DNA of 64,000 nucleotides from Sialis fuliginosa (taxonomy: Eukaryota; Arthropoda; Insecta; Megaloptera; Sialidae): NCBI GenBank assembly GCA_961205875.1, contig OY540814.1, forward strand, positions 23,504,151-23,568,150, read 5' to 3'. Each line of letters starts with the position of its first letter. The stretch's first letter is position 1. The notes below the pieces were generated by a model that searched no databases, had not been told where the DNA came from, and saw only the letters and a program-made list of their open reading frames with translations. This document shows positions 47,512-58,265 of this stretch, piece by piece. Position numbers and translations under genes: made by a program.

Positions 47512-49633
47512 CTAATATATAGAAACTTTGTAAAAACGTTAAGTAGTTTAGAGAAATATGAAACATTTCACTGGTTTTATAATTAATGTGTATATATTGA
47601 TTAACACAAGTTGTAAATTAATGAACGGTGATGATTTAGGAATATATAATTATTCAGGTTTAAATGTTACCTCATTTGCGTAGATGAATTATTTAGTTAG
47701 ATCTATAATTCTGAGAGAGATGAAGTTACAAGTACGTATATTTGTATATTATATTTGTCACTAGTTGATTTGTTCTTAAATAACTAATGTAATGTTTTAA
47801 TTTTTTGTACGGACCAACAGAATTATTAGTGAAATATTTATTTATTTATACACATTATTGTATATTTTTCAAGCACTTTATTTTTTATAAACCCAATAAT
47901 GACAGTTCAAATATAGAAGTTATTATTTTATGTAGACACACGTACTGTCATCATATTTTATTGTTTATTGTATGTTGTATATATTAAATATTTGCTAGTT
48001 TTTATTTATGAAAAGCATGAATACTTTAATAAATTGTACATAATTTTTTACTCTTAAATTTATTCAATAATTAATCCTGATATTTAAATATTTATGTTTA
48101 ATAATAAATATGTGTATTTTCTACTAGTATTATAATTTATTATAGTTAAAAAATTTGTTTCTGCTATTTTCTGTGTAGCATTTTTAATAGGATGAAGAGA
48201 CTTGAGGAGGTTTTGCTTTCTGACAAAACATATTTTTTTTTTTTTTTTTACTGTTTTAGCGTCCCAAATTATTTTATATTATTTTTTATAAATTCGTATT
48301 TATCTATGGTTTCTAATATTCTAAATTCAAATAAACGTAAAAAAAAATTAAATATATGTGGCTGCAAAGTATCTGCACAAAAATGAAAAAATAAAATATT
48401 GAAATAAATTCTTTATTACGTTTTATTTTCATGTTACAAAATGTATATATAGAAAAACAATGTTTATACACTTTTTAGGAAATTATACAATAACTAGCTC
48501 TGTTTGAACTGTTTTCACATCAACAATTTTTGGTAATTTGGACTTTTTAACGATGTGGATTCTTTTATTTGACAAACATATATAAATGTAAGTGTAACAA
48601 TGGTTTTCGTATGTAATTGATAACTTGTGATAAGCACGGCCTGTAACAACGTTTATATATTAAAATAATGACTCGTATATTATAGTAATTTAAATTCACT
48701 AACCGTCTGATGGATTGAGACGATTTGTTATCGTTATTGATGAGTTAATTATTTCTGCGACCAACGTCGTTTGATAATTCTCCCCCTGTTTTCATAACAG
48801 CCCCGTCTGTGGTTAACAATAAGTAACCTGTTTGGTTAGGAATTCTCTCCATTAATAACAATAATATAAATTACAAAATAAATTAATAAATAGAGACACT
48901 TTAAATAAATGTACATTAGTGACAGCTGCATTGTTTGCTTGAACTAAAAATGATGATTCGGAATTAACCAATCAGATTGCTTTATTATTTTAATGAATTT
49001 TTCCAAAAGAAAAAAATTCATATCTCCGGCATAGATGATTGAATCGATGACATTCATTGTTTTTTGGAAACTTTTATAGTTTAAAGAGTAAAATATTATG
49101 TTGTGGTTTTTCGATATAAAGCGTCGTTTGGTTGGAATTTTTAAATTTACAAAAAATTAGAGTACATCTGGAAACACAAGAGTTTGCTGTTCGAATCCCA
49201 AGGTGATGTGTTTTATTTTATTTTTTTTATTATAAGTATACAATATTTTTTTTCTGAAAGTATGTATTAAAGAATGAATTTAAAATCTGGTGTAATGTAT
49301 GTTATCAGGGTGTATTTTTCAGGACAATAATCGATACACCCTTATATTGAATATATGTGATTTAATTTTATAATATACCTGCTTATCTGCACAGGTATAG
49401 TACGTATGCTTGTTAATTAACTAACTAAATTTATAACATCTATTTATCTACAATCTACATAGATGCTCTTAATTAGTTCTTTGTTACCTGTTTATATATA
49501 CAGGTATTAAGTATTGTATAATTGAAAATTACTTACCTTTTATTTATTAATATTATTATATACGTACTTAATACATGGCGTCATTGTTGAGACATACATA
49601 CTATGTATTATTGATTATTTATTGTTAAAATAC
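47512..49633. other. AT-rich intergenic DNA, no gene seen
   Basis: Over 2 kb of AT-rich sequence. Frames at 47805-47987 and 48192-48386 are Phe/Ile/Tyr-rich and look accidental. A B-box-like GTTCGAATCC at 49189-49198 may be left from a tRNA-derived SINE, but no A box or body was found. Confidence 0.45.
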
Positions 49634-49796
49634 TTTAGTCGGAATGGCATCTGAAAAAATATTGAAATTTGAAAGGTATATGTGGCGCAATCTAGCAAAA
49701 ACAGCATGAACTAACAAGTTTTTGATAGTTCAAGTTTGTTCCGCTAGTTGGTGCTATATATACCTACATATTTTTTCAGATGCCATTTCGACTAAA
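49634..49796. mobile_element. Short MITE, TTTAGTCG ends
   Basis: Ends TTTAGTCGGAATGGCATCTG and (inverted) TTTAGTCGAAATGGCATCTG pair, and pairing continues inward through 'tatgtggcgcaatctagc' for about 70 bases. The 163-bp element could fold as one hairpin. Confidence 0.65.
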
Positions 49797-50056
49797 TCAT
49801 TTTTTTTAGAGACGCTATTATATCATGATTAAGTACACTATTGTATGATTGTATGCATTGTATGTATTAGGACAGGACCCAAGGTTATTATATATAAACC
49901 TTGCCCTTACCGCCCATGCGTCTGATATCCCAACACCCGGTAATGTCAAACTGAGTTTCCAGTTTTAGCACCAGAGTGACACCCCCGTGCTATGAACCCA
50001 CGTGTTTTTGTTGACAGTTGTTTTTAAGGTTATGAAATTGATATAAAATAATTAAA

Positions 50057-50534
50057 ATGACTGCAAAAATAAATAAAATAAACAGCAACACTAGAAATAA
50101 AAATACATTAGTTGATAAAGAAGACAAAATAACGATTCCGAGAGGTAAACCAAAATCAGGGCGTATGTGGAAAAGTGAAAAAACTAGGTAATATACATAA
50201 ATTGTTTTTATGTGTATAATATTTTATTAATGAAGTATTTATTTATAGATGTAAGTCAATGATAAAATCCAGAGGTTTAAAATTATCATTCGATAAAAAA
50301 CAGAAGCTAAAGGAAGATCTCAAGAGAGTAAAAGAAGCTTCGAAAGCAATTGTAGAAACACGAAAACAGCAAAAAGAATTATTAAAAGAACGAAGACGCG
50401 AGAACCTGAAAAAACAGAAAGAGAACGAGAAAAAATCAGAAATCGTTCAGGTTATTAAGAACCCATCCAAAATTAAAAAGATGAAACGGAAACAGCTGCG
50501 AAGTATAGAAAAAAGAGACACGACTAACATGTAA
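50057..50534 (+). CDS. Ccdc86: CCDC86/Cgr1-family nucleolar protein
   Basis: The Cgr1/CCDC86 family acts in the nucleolus in large-subunit rRNA processing. Exons 50057-50187 and 50249-50534 join in frame to 138 residues. The family signature IPRGKPKSGRMWKSEKTR is at about residues 27-44, followed by LKLSFDKKQKLKEDLKRVKE and a long Lys/Arg/Glu-rich helix (KQQKELLKERRRENLKKQKE) that probably forms a coiled coil. It ends KRKQLRSIEKRDTTNM. The vertebrate protein has a long N-terminal extension, while this one is close to the compact yeast form. The stop lies 21 bases from the DNAAF3 stop on the other strand, so the two 3' ends converge and their 3' UTRs must overlap. Confidence 0.88.
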
Positions 50535-50555
50535 ATTATTTTTATTATACTGTAT

Positions 50556-51896
50556 CTATTTTTCGTTAATAAATTTTACATAATTATTCTTCTGTGAGTG
50601 TTCATTCTCTATTATAACTAAACCCAATGATTTTGCCTTTTCCGATACGTTTTCTTCATATTTTTTAACCACTTCTCTCTGCAAATTCACAAGAAACCGT
50701 TTGGTTTCGACTATAACCATACAATCTGAATTCAGATTCTTGAGAATATCGTCTATGAAGAACTCTTCATAAAAGTCATGTGCGATATATAAAACATCGA
50801 AGAACTGTAAATGCTGTTCCAAAAATAACGATACCCTATTTACAGAAATGAGATTTACTTCAACATTTTTTACATCGATCATTTCTTCATAATCATATTT
50901 AATCTTATCCTTCTTTTCTTCTAAACAGTTTGCATCGACTACAGGATTTTGATTAATTTTCATCACCCTTACCCCCGAAAATTCCTGTTCATTTTGCAAA
51001 ACAAACTCCTCTTTATTTGCTAATTCGTAAAAATACTGCATCAAATTGTATTCAGTTATATCAGTCGCCCTTTTAATATATTGATCATTAGCTTTCTTCA
51101 ACAAGTCCTGATTATTGCATTCGATGCCATATGATATGAAAGGGCCTGTAATAATATCTCCCAAATACCCATGATTGTAAAGGGCAGTGCCTTGAGGTAA
51201 AACACCAGCACTAAATGATAAATTAGGTCTTGTTGATTCCGTTTCGATCCACGTAAATGCAACTCCTGTATTTCTCCAGTTAGTATATTCCTGTGGCTGT
51301 ATCTTTCCGTCAACGAGTTCTCTCAGTCTCATATGGTAATCCCAATCAAACGCTCCAATCCTTGAGTCATACCTTGTTCCAAGATATCGCCTCAGCCTCA
51401 AATCCCAGAAGTTGACGATATCGAAATTGATCGTTCGTAAATGTCCCCAGAATTTGAACAAGTTTTCGAGATAATCTCTTTCTTTGTATTTTAACCTGTT
51501 AAGTTTGAATATAGGGAACACCTTTTCGCAGTATTGCAGGTTCGTGATTAGGTTTACTAACATTTGTGACTTGTTCGTTAAGTAATTGAACACGCTAGGG
51601 CGTAGAAGAGAGTTGGCATATATTTCCATGAAGGTCCGTGTTTTCTGGAATAAACCCAGCTTGTTTTGAGATTCGAGTGCGATTGTAAGCAATAATATCT
51701 GGCGCCCGATTTGTTCTAGGTGTCTTTCGACCATGTAGAAATTAAGTTTGACATTGTCATAGTTATGTAGACGGGATATAGTCTTTAGAACGTGTCTGAT
51801 GTCTGTGCAGCCGAATATTAAAATATTTACTGTTTTTTTCTTACTGTTTGGGAGTTCGTTTAATATGTTTAATGCAGGAGTTGTCCCCCAAAACAT
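50556..51896 (-). CDS. Dnaaf3: Dynein axonemal assembly factor 3
   Basis: DNAAF3 helps preassemble axonemal dynein arms in the cytoplasm before they enter cilia or sperm flagella. This single-exon frame encodes 446 residues beginning MFWGTTPALNILNEL. Recognisable blocks are VNILIFGCTDIRHVLKTISR, FYMVERHLEQIGRQILLL, NALLRPSVFNYL, RYLGTRYDSRIGAFDWDYHM, WRNTGVAFTW and GYLGDIITGPFISYGIE, in the same order as human DNAAF3. The C-terminal part is more diverged. The absence of introns is unusual for the region. An RFX X-box-like site lies 69 bases before the start. In an insect, expression would be expected in sensory neurons with cilia and in testis. Confidence 0.94.
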   Translation of the reverse strand: MFWGTTPALNILNELPNSKKKTVNILIFGCTDIRHVLKTISRLHNYDNVKLNFYMVERHLEQIGRQILLLTIALESQNKLGLFQKTRTFMEIYANSLLRPSVFNYLTNKSQMLVNLITNLQYCEKVFPIFKLNRLKYKERDYLENLFKFWGHLRTINFDIVNFWDLRLRRYLGTRYDSRIGAFDWDYHMRLRELVDGKIQPQEYTNWRNTGVAFTWIETESTRPNLSFSAGVLPQGTALYNHGYLGDIITGPFISYGIECNNQDLLKKANDQYIKRATDITEYNLMQYFYELANKEEFVLQNEQEFSGVRVMKINQNPVVDANCLEEKKDKIKYDYEEMIDVKNVEVNLISVNRVSLFLEQHLQFFDVLYIAHDFYEEFFIDDILKNLNSDCMVIVETKRFLVNLQREVVKKYEENVSEKAKSLGLVIIENEHSQKNNYVKFINEK

Positions 51897-51964
51897 TTCT
51901 TTATGTTTTGATTTAATTGAAGCTGTATTTAAGGTTTGACCTGTTACGGAAACTAAATAAATAA

Positions 51965-51978
51965 GTTGCTATGGTTAC
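51965..51978 (-). promoter_or_regulatory. RFX X-box-like site upstream of DNAAF3
   Basis: In the gene's orientation the sequence is GTAACC-AT-AGCAAC. The X-box consensus is RYYNYY-N1-3-RRNRAC. The second half fits fully and the first differs at one position. RFX factors control ciliary genes in insects and nematodes, and the distance of about 70 bases from the start codon is typical. Confidence 0.5.
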
Positions 51979-52108
51979 TTGTTGTAAAGCAGGGATTGTC
52001 AAACTTTATTTGAGTTCTTTAAAATTATGGCAAAAAATGGACAAAGAAAAGAATTTTAAAGATTGAAATCTCTTCTTTCTGTAGTGTTACAGTTTTATTT
52101 TTTTAGAT

Positions 52109-52600
52109 TTGTTCCATGATACAAATATACAAGGTAAGATTGACAGCTCTGACCTTGAATGTTGTGACGTCATCGAAATTGCAGAATTCATGTTGCCTTG
52201 GAAACAAATGCAACTAAATTTAAGTGTCAAATTAGTTATTCTACGAATATGTATTATATTTTTAACATTAGGGCATTATAGGACTAATATTTTTAATACA
52301 AAGGTGAGTTTTATATCTGACAAATTCCTATTAAATTTTTCATATATTAAAAATTATTTAAAAAGATATTATAGAACATGGAAGTCATGTATGGTTCTCC
52401 ATACCGGTATTTTATGTTCTAGTTTTAATTAAAATATTATAAATCGATGTAGATTTAAAAGAAGCAAATGAAGACGTAATAGAAACCGCTTAGAAGAATC
52501 TAAATTTGTAATAAAAACTCCAGAGGAAGAACCTATACTAGATACCAATGAAGTAACCATAATTGTCAGTGCAAACTGAAAAATAAAATGATAATCGTTT
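52109..52600 (+). pseudogene. Repeat copy followed by an orphan coding-like tail
   Basis: 52150-52420 is an inverted copy of the repeat at 12985-13275 ('catgttgccttggaaacaaa', 'tctccataccggtatttt'), so the 107-residue frame there is not a gene. Next to it, 52455-52579 reads in one frame RNRNRLEESKFVIKTPEEEP and on to a stop at 52577-52579, then AATAAAATG. It looks like the last exon or a relic of an unidentified gene. The upstream frame has a stop (at 52490), so it may be broken. Confidence 0.3.
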
Positions 52601-52970
52601 ATATAAATGAAAAGAACAAGTGTTGTTTTTATGTTATAGTTTTAATAAATTTTCTTTTTTGAGATTTATGATACATTAGCTACTTATTTAATTTACGTAA
52701 TCTAAAATATAATCTGCATCTAAAAAATGATTGCTTAGCTTTTTCAGGTATGTTAATGTTATTACATTGACTTTTAAGAAATGATAGCGTATGCTTAACT
52801 TAAACTATTTAAATTAATTTAAAAAAAACCTTTTTCTAAATCTAAAAGTTTTATTGAAAGCAAAGCATTTGGATTTAGTAACCTCTTGATGACAGGATTA
52901 TTTAAAATAATATATTTGAGTCGCCAATCTTTGTCAGTAAAATTCAGTGAGCAAACTCTGCTTGACTTTA

Positions 52971-53239
52971 TAAGGTATTGGCACAAGTCTTGGACGCTTT
53001 AATAGCAAGTAAAGCAGATGCTATGATTATATAATAATTAATAAATAGATTACACTAATAATTACTTTAAATTAGCCGATTGTCATCAAATTAAGCTGTT
53101 TTACAGTCAAGTGTTTATAGATTATGATTCAATAATGGCAGTATGTAATCAAATATCAACAAACATTTCTAATTTAGTACATTTAATTAAACAAGAATCC
53201 AGCACTAGGGTATGATCTAAGACTGGTGACAGTACCTTA
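52971..53239. mobile_element. MITE with AAGGTACTGGCACC ends, copy Y
   Basis: Ends TAAGGTATTGGCACAAGTCT and (inverted) TAAGGTACTGTCACCAGTCT. The interior ('gattatgattcaataatggc', 'gccgattgtcatcaaattaa') matches, inverted, the larger copy at 54485-54957. It lies at the 3' edge of the THAP-like fragment. Confidence 0.75.
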
Positions 53240-53391
53240 TTGATATTTTTAGTCTCGCATGCTTTCAACCACAATTCACGCACTTCTCTATTTTTGGGAA
53301 TTAACAAAAACTTAATATGTTCAGAATCCTTTTTCTTATTAAGATAACTTGAAGTTTTATAATTTTCCACTGCACAATAAACACCCGGCAT
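53236..53391 (-). pseudogene. THAP-like domain fragment cut off by a MITE
   Basis: From ATG at 53391 the minus strand reads MPGVYCAVENYKTSSYLNKK, then a segment with FLLIPKNREVRELWLKAC. This matches the start of a THAP zinc-binding DNA-binding domain (Met-Pro at the N-terminus, Pro, and Trp with Cys). The second zinc Cys expected a few residues after the first is Tyr here, and the C-terminal Cys-X2-His part is missing because the frame runs into MITE copy Y. The MITE end supplies AAG/GTACTG, which could act as a splice donor, but no further exons were found. Either a decayed gene or transposon relic, or the first exon of a gene I could not complete. Confidence 0.45.
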
Positions 53392-54166
53392 TCTATATTA
53401 TTTACTTTTCACCATATATCAAAGCGAATTCTACACAACAACAATACACGAATTTTCCATCTGACACATAAAGTACTTCACGTGACGTCACAATAGTAGA
53501 TGTCATTTGTTTATCGAGCTCACCTTGTAATCTTTCCACCATGGATTTGTTCTATGATTTTTTTCAGTTATTCGACATCAAATAAAAAATCTGTTATTTT
53601 ACAAAATTAAATTTTTGATTAGGTGAATGGATAAATGATAGAATGGTATTTCAATAAATATTATTCACAATTTTTATTAATCCCAAACAATTATCCAAAT
53701 TTAACAATTACAGGCGCTACTGCACTTTCAAACAATAGTAGGTACAATACTTATATAAATAATCATTTCTGGACGACAATTGGATCTATAACAATTACAA
53801 AATATTATTCTCTGTTCTTCTCATGCTCTTTGGGTCATTTTTTTATAACTTATGAACCCATTTATCACCACTGCAGTTAATAAATTTTTAGATTTTTGTT
53901 TATTTACGATATTTAATAAAATTTAATTATACAAAACAATGAAAAAGGTTTAATATTTAGATAATTTTTGTTTAGTAAAATTATTTCAATTTACTTTTCA
54001 AATACAAAATTTAAAATATATATTTTATATATTTTTTTTTATACTCAAAATTCTTGTTGATATTTTTAGATTATTTATATTTTCTAATACAACTTTTCAA
54101 TCTTATGTTTTTATTCTATCTTTTTCGACCCCTTTTTTAACACTGAGAAGAAATAATTAAATTGTT
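53392..54166. other. AT-rich spacer, no gene seen
   Basis: It contains an 81-residue frame at 53635-53880 with no recognisable feature. A CCACCATGG context at 53539-53547 opens only a short frame. Confidence 0.4.
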
Positions 54167-54256
54167 ATTCATGTCGTATGCACCACCACCTTTAAAAACC
54201 CCAGCTTCACTTTCAACATGATATATAAGCAATCGTAGACTGCATACGACATGAAT
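54167..54256. mobile_element. 90-bp MITE with perfect 16-bp ends
   Basis: ATTCATGTCGTATGCA at 54167-54182 is perfectly inverted at 54241-54256. It is one of the shortest elements in the window, and the interior is unrelated to the others. Confidence 0.7.
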
Positions 54257-54484
54257 ATCATCTGCTTATTTTCAAAATTATTGTTTTTTACTAAAATTAA
54301 TTGTATATTTAATTTCCTCCAATCGTCTCAAATTTACAATACTAATATTAGTGGCAGTACAATAAAAATAAATTTTATTTTGGTATGAAACTTATTAATA
54401 AAAATAAAAATTTAAACATAACTACTCTGCAACCAATAATCTGTCATTTGTACTAAAAAAGAAAAGTCTAGATAAAAAAATACG

Positions 54485-54957
54485 TAAGGTACTGGCACCA
54501 GTCTTGGATCATACCCATACCCATTGGATTCTTGTACTAAATTAGAAACATTTGTTGATATTTGATAACCGTCATTATTGAATCATAATCTATACACTTA
54601 ACTCTAAAACAGTTTAATTTGATGACAATCAGTCAATGGGTGTCAAAATGGTGGACATTTAAACTAATTATTAATGTAATATATTTATTAATTATATTAT
54701 CATAGCATCTGTTTTACATTTTTTAAATTTTACCATTCTTTATTTTATAACTTTTGTGTGTTCATCACTGGGTGCCCATTACTAGTTTTACTTTGTCCTT
54801 ACTGGAGAAAAACAAAATAAAAGGCTATAATTTAAAAAAACCAACTATATTTGCAGACTTTGGAAATTAAATTGATTTAAACAAAAAATAAGCCCATCAA
54901 TCCCTAAAAACAGTATACCTTGATCTTAAAGCGTTCAAGACTGGTGCCAGTACCTTA
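54485..54957. mobile_element. MITE with AAGGTACTGGCACC ends, copy X
   Basis: A perfect 22-bp inverted repeat starting TAAGGTACTGGCACCAGTCT occupies the two ends (the right end is 54936-54957). The interior is shared, inverted, with copy Y at 52971-53239. A lone end (TAAGGTACTGGCACCA) also occurs at 28916-28931 in STT3B intron 3. Confidence 0.8.
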
Positions 54958-55345
54958 TACACATAAGCATGAAATGCATGGGTTTTTCCTAAATGGTAAG
55001 AAATACAGATTTGGTTAAATGAGATGAATTATTTGTAAGGGGTGGGTATTACTACATAAAAAAATATTAATTTTATGTGGTTTACCCAAAAATCTGAAAA
55101 TTCGGAATTTCTTTAAATTTGTAAAAGTAGATTTTACTTTTACAAAAAAGTTATAGCCATTTAAAGAAATTCCGAATTTTCAGATGTTTGGTTACACTGT
55201 CTAAACCACATAAAATTATTAATATTTTTTGGTGTAGTAATACTCACCCCTTCCTTACAAATAATTAATCTCTTTAACCGAATCTGTATCTCTCAACATT
55301 TTAGGAAATCCCTATGCATTTCACGCTTATCTTGGACAACCTGTA
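54958..55345. mobile_element. Palindromic foldback element, about 180-bp arms
   Basis: The left 'taagcatgaaatgcatgggt' and right 'atgcatttcacgcttatctt' ends and the inner 'gaaattccgaattttcaga' pairing give an imperfect palindrome centred near 55155. It abuts MITE copy X directly. Confidence 0.65.
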
Positions 55346-56412
55346 TACAAATATGGTATTTATAACTAAATTCATAGACATAGAGACATGGACTGCATAT
55401 TCTGTACTATTGTAATGTGTCAAATTTGATCACATAAGTGATCTTTTTTCACTCATGTTTTAGTATAAAAAAATATAGATTTAATTATTTATAAATAATT
55501 ATGATATGTTATATAAATATATGTTTTTTACCAATTGACAAAATTATTAGAAGGATTACGCCATTTTAATAATGATCTAAATTTAATATTACTTTTAAAA
55601 TATCCGTTTTATTTTAGAGTTTATATTTACAATATTTAAAATATAACATCATAATTAATACACACATTCCATAACATGTACGCGTTTCTTTTGTTTACAA
55701 AAAGGGCCAACAATTACATAAATTATTATTATTAATTCTAATGATAAATCTAAAAATAACAAAATTAAACTAAATTATGTAAATAGGGCTCTTTTTGCTG
55801 TACAAAGAAACTATCCATGCTATATCATGCATGTATTAATATACAGGGTGCAAGAAAAGTAAGAGACATCGATTACACAGAATTCTCTAATTCTTTACTG
55901 TTATTTGGCTATTATCTCAAAAACGAGTGAACTGATTTCGATGGGATTATAACCATTGGAAAGCCTAAGACTTTTTGGGCTAGATTTCAATTGTATACTA
56001 AACTGATCTTGATGGGATTTTCAATAGCTAAATTACAGTAAATTATCAGTTGCACACGACATAAAGTCAGTATTTTAGGCTTTAGAATCAATGCTCCTTA
56101 CTTTGTATCCAATCTGTAGATAAGATTACACATTTAACACATATAATCTGACAAAGCACCTCATTTCTATTTTGTACTCGATATCTTTTATTTATATACA
56201 CAAAAAAATCAGTACGATATTGTCTATGTATACAATAATAAATTAACTCCTCTTTTAAATAATAATTTAAATATATATATATATATGTATATATTTAACA
56301 GCGATTTGTCTAAATAAAAAGCAGTGTACGGCTCAATGTTTTTTTTTTCGTTTAATTTTTTGTAACGTATATATATTACTATATTAAAGCAAGGTTTAAA
56401 ATACCCGACTGA
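55346..56412. other. AT-rich intergenic DNA
   Basis: No gene seen. A mariner-like terminus (TATACAGGGTGCAAGAAAAG, from about 55842) occurs without a partner. 'acatagagacatggactgca' near 55378 also occurs near 43810, so part of this is repeated. Confidence 0.4.
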
Positions 56413-56762
56413 TAAAAAAGAACATCTCCTGTTTGGCGACATACAACTGTTGAACTATAAATTATAGGGTCTTTGGAATGGTCTTCATATGTTTTTTGTA
56501 TAGTCTAGTTATACGTATTAAAACTTCAAATCATTCCGGTGAATCTTTTATTAGTTACAGCCATTTAAGTAACGTTTATCAAAAACTACGCTGACAATTT
56601 ACTTTACGTAAAAGGCTGTAAATTTTAAACAATTCAATGAAATGATTTAATACTTCAATAAGTAAAACTAGACTATATAACGCACATTTTAAACTATTCT
56701 GAAGTTTGTGTGGTTTATAGATCCATAGTTCTATGTCATCAAACAGGAGACTTTTTTTTTAA
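56413..56762. mobile_element. Palindromic foldback element, about 160-bp arms
   Basis: 'ctcctgtttggcgacataca' on the left pairs with 'atgtcatcaaacaggag' on the right, and pairing runs inward to a centre near 56590 ('gttacagcc' / 'ggctgtaa'). Confidence 0.6.
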
Positions 56763-57204
56763 ATCAGTCCAGAATATTTCCATTGTTTACAATTTTTCTT
56801 TATCAAGGGTTGAACAAATAGGCACCAATAAAGAAGCAAGGTTCAACATTCCTTTTTTTAATATAATATTTTACAAAAATCTTAAATACATATCTACAAG
56901 TTACAAAATAAAACTTTGTTCAAAAAAATGAAATAAAATACATACAATTACAAAAATATCTTTTAAAGATATTTTTAAAAATAACCCCCTATAATTTAAA
57001 CATTCAATTCAATAATAAAAAAATGCAATTTTTTTTAAATCTACATTTGTTTTTAACCCTCGCTATCTGTGTTTCAAAAAGCAACTACTAATTTATGGAC
57101 TAAACAGTGACGATTGTAAATACGACAGCTATTCTCAAATATTCATATAAGTTTTTATATCACACATGAAGAAGAACGGTTGATAAAGTGTTTAGTACAG
57201 TTTA

Positions 57205-57730
57205 CAGACTTCGAAAATGTTTAAAAAAACAGGCAATATTCAAAGTTCTGTAATTTTGATAAAAATGGTTGTAAGTGGTTCGAAAAAAAAAAGCATTGTA
57301 AAGATTGAAATCTCTTCTTTTCGATACCTTTTGCAGATTGAAATTTCATTCAGTTTCTGGAGAGTTATAGGATTAGAAAGCAGATAAAAATAAAAAATAC
57401 ACTTTTTTTGTAACCTCGTAGATCAAATCTAAAAAATCATTCTGAAACTGAAGCTACGCACTATACTAATAGCATCAACAAATTTTATTCAAAAAAATTT
57501 TTAATCCGATGGATCCCCGCAAAGTTTATAAAAAATTATGTTTTTCTTTCTTGCTTTATAATCCTGTAACTATTAAAAAAATATAAAGAAATTAAATCTG
57601 CAAAAATCATAAGAAAAAAGAGATTTCAATCTATAAAATGCTTTTTTTTAGGCTACAAATGACCGTTTTTACCATAATTACAGAACTTTGAATATTGCTC
57701 TTTCTTCCTAGAAAAATTCGAAAATACATT
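57205..57730. mobile_element. Palindromic foldback element, about 240-bp arms
   Basis: 'caatattcaaagttctgtaa' pairs with 'ttacagaactttgaatattg', and 'aaagattgaaatctcttctt' pairs with 'agatttcaatctataaaatg'. Fragments of the 'aaagattgaaatctct' motif also occur at about 52060 and 62080. Confidence 0.65.
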
Positions 57731-58265
57731 CGTTTAAACATTATTATTATTTATTAATTTACCACACAGTACATTTGAAATCTGTACACTTTACTAAAAC
57801 TAACCCCTCCTCCCCCACCTAAAATACCACATTATTTTTGTAAATACAATTAAAAAAATATTTTCACAAAAACTCAGATCACAGTTAAAGGGTTAAAAAA
57901 ATATCCGCATTTTAATTATTAATTTCAATTGTCAAAATTACCTACAATATAAATTTACAAGAAACCTACATTTCGATGATGAAAGAAATATAACCAAGAG
58001 TATCCCCGTTCTTTACAATAAAGGCGATGTTTCTCTCTATTAAACAACATTAGCGGTTAGACGTTACACATCTAGATATATTAAAGTACATATTAAACCT
58101 ACCATCCGCGCGTCATTTCCCTAAGTCGTCCGGTTTCAGCCACGACGACAACGCGGTCTTCAACGATCAAACTCACTCCGGCCGAGTGATAAACATTCGG
58201 TAGACGAACGTGTGTGTGTGTGTGTGTATTCAATCCCGTCTGTCCTTGCAGCGCGGTCGAGCGGG
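57731..58265. other. PRDM10 3' flank
   Basis: The region downstream of the PRDM10 stop on the minus strand. It includes a short (GT)n run at 58210-58227. The 3' UTR is probably within it, but its end is not defined. Confidence 0.4.

Noticed and set aside
49189-49198. GTTCGAATCC, a perfect tRNA B-box-like sequence
   Set aside because: No A box at the right distance and no cloverleaf could be drawn. It may be a SINE remnant but is not a tRNA gene.
52109-52432. 107-residue frame next to DNAAF3
   Set aside because: Most of it is an inverted copy of the dispersed repeat also present at 12985-13275.
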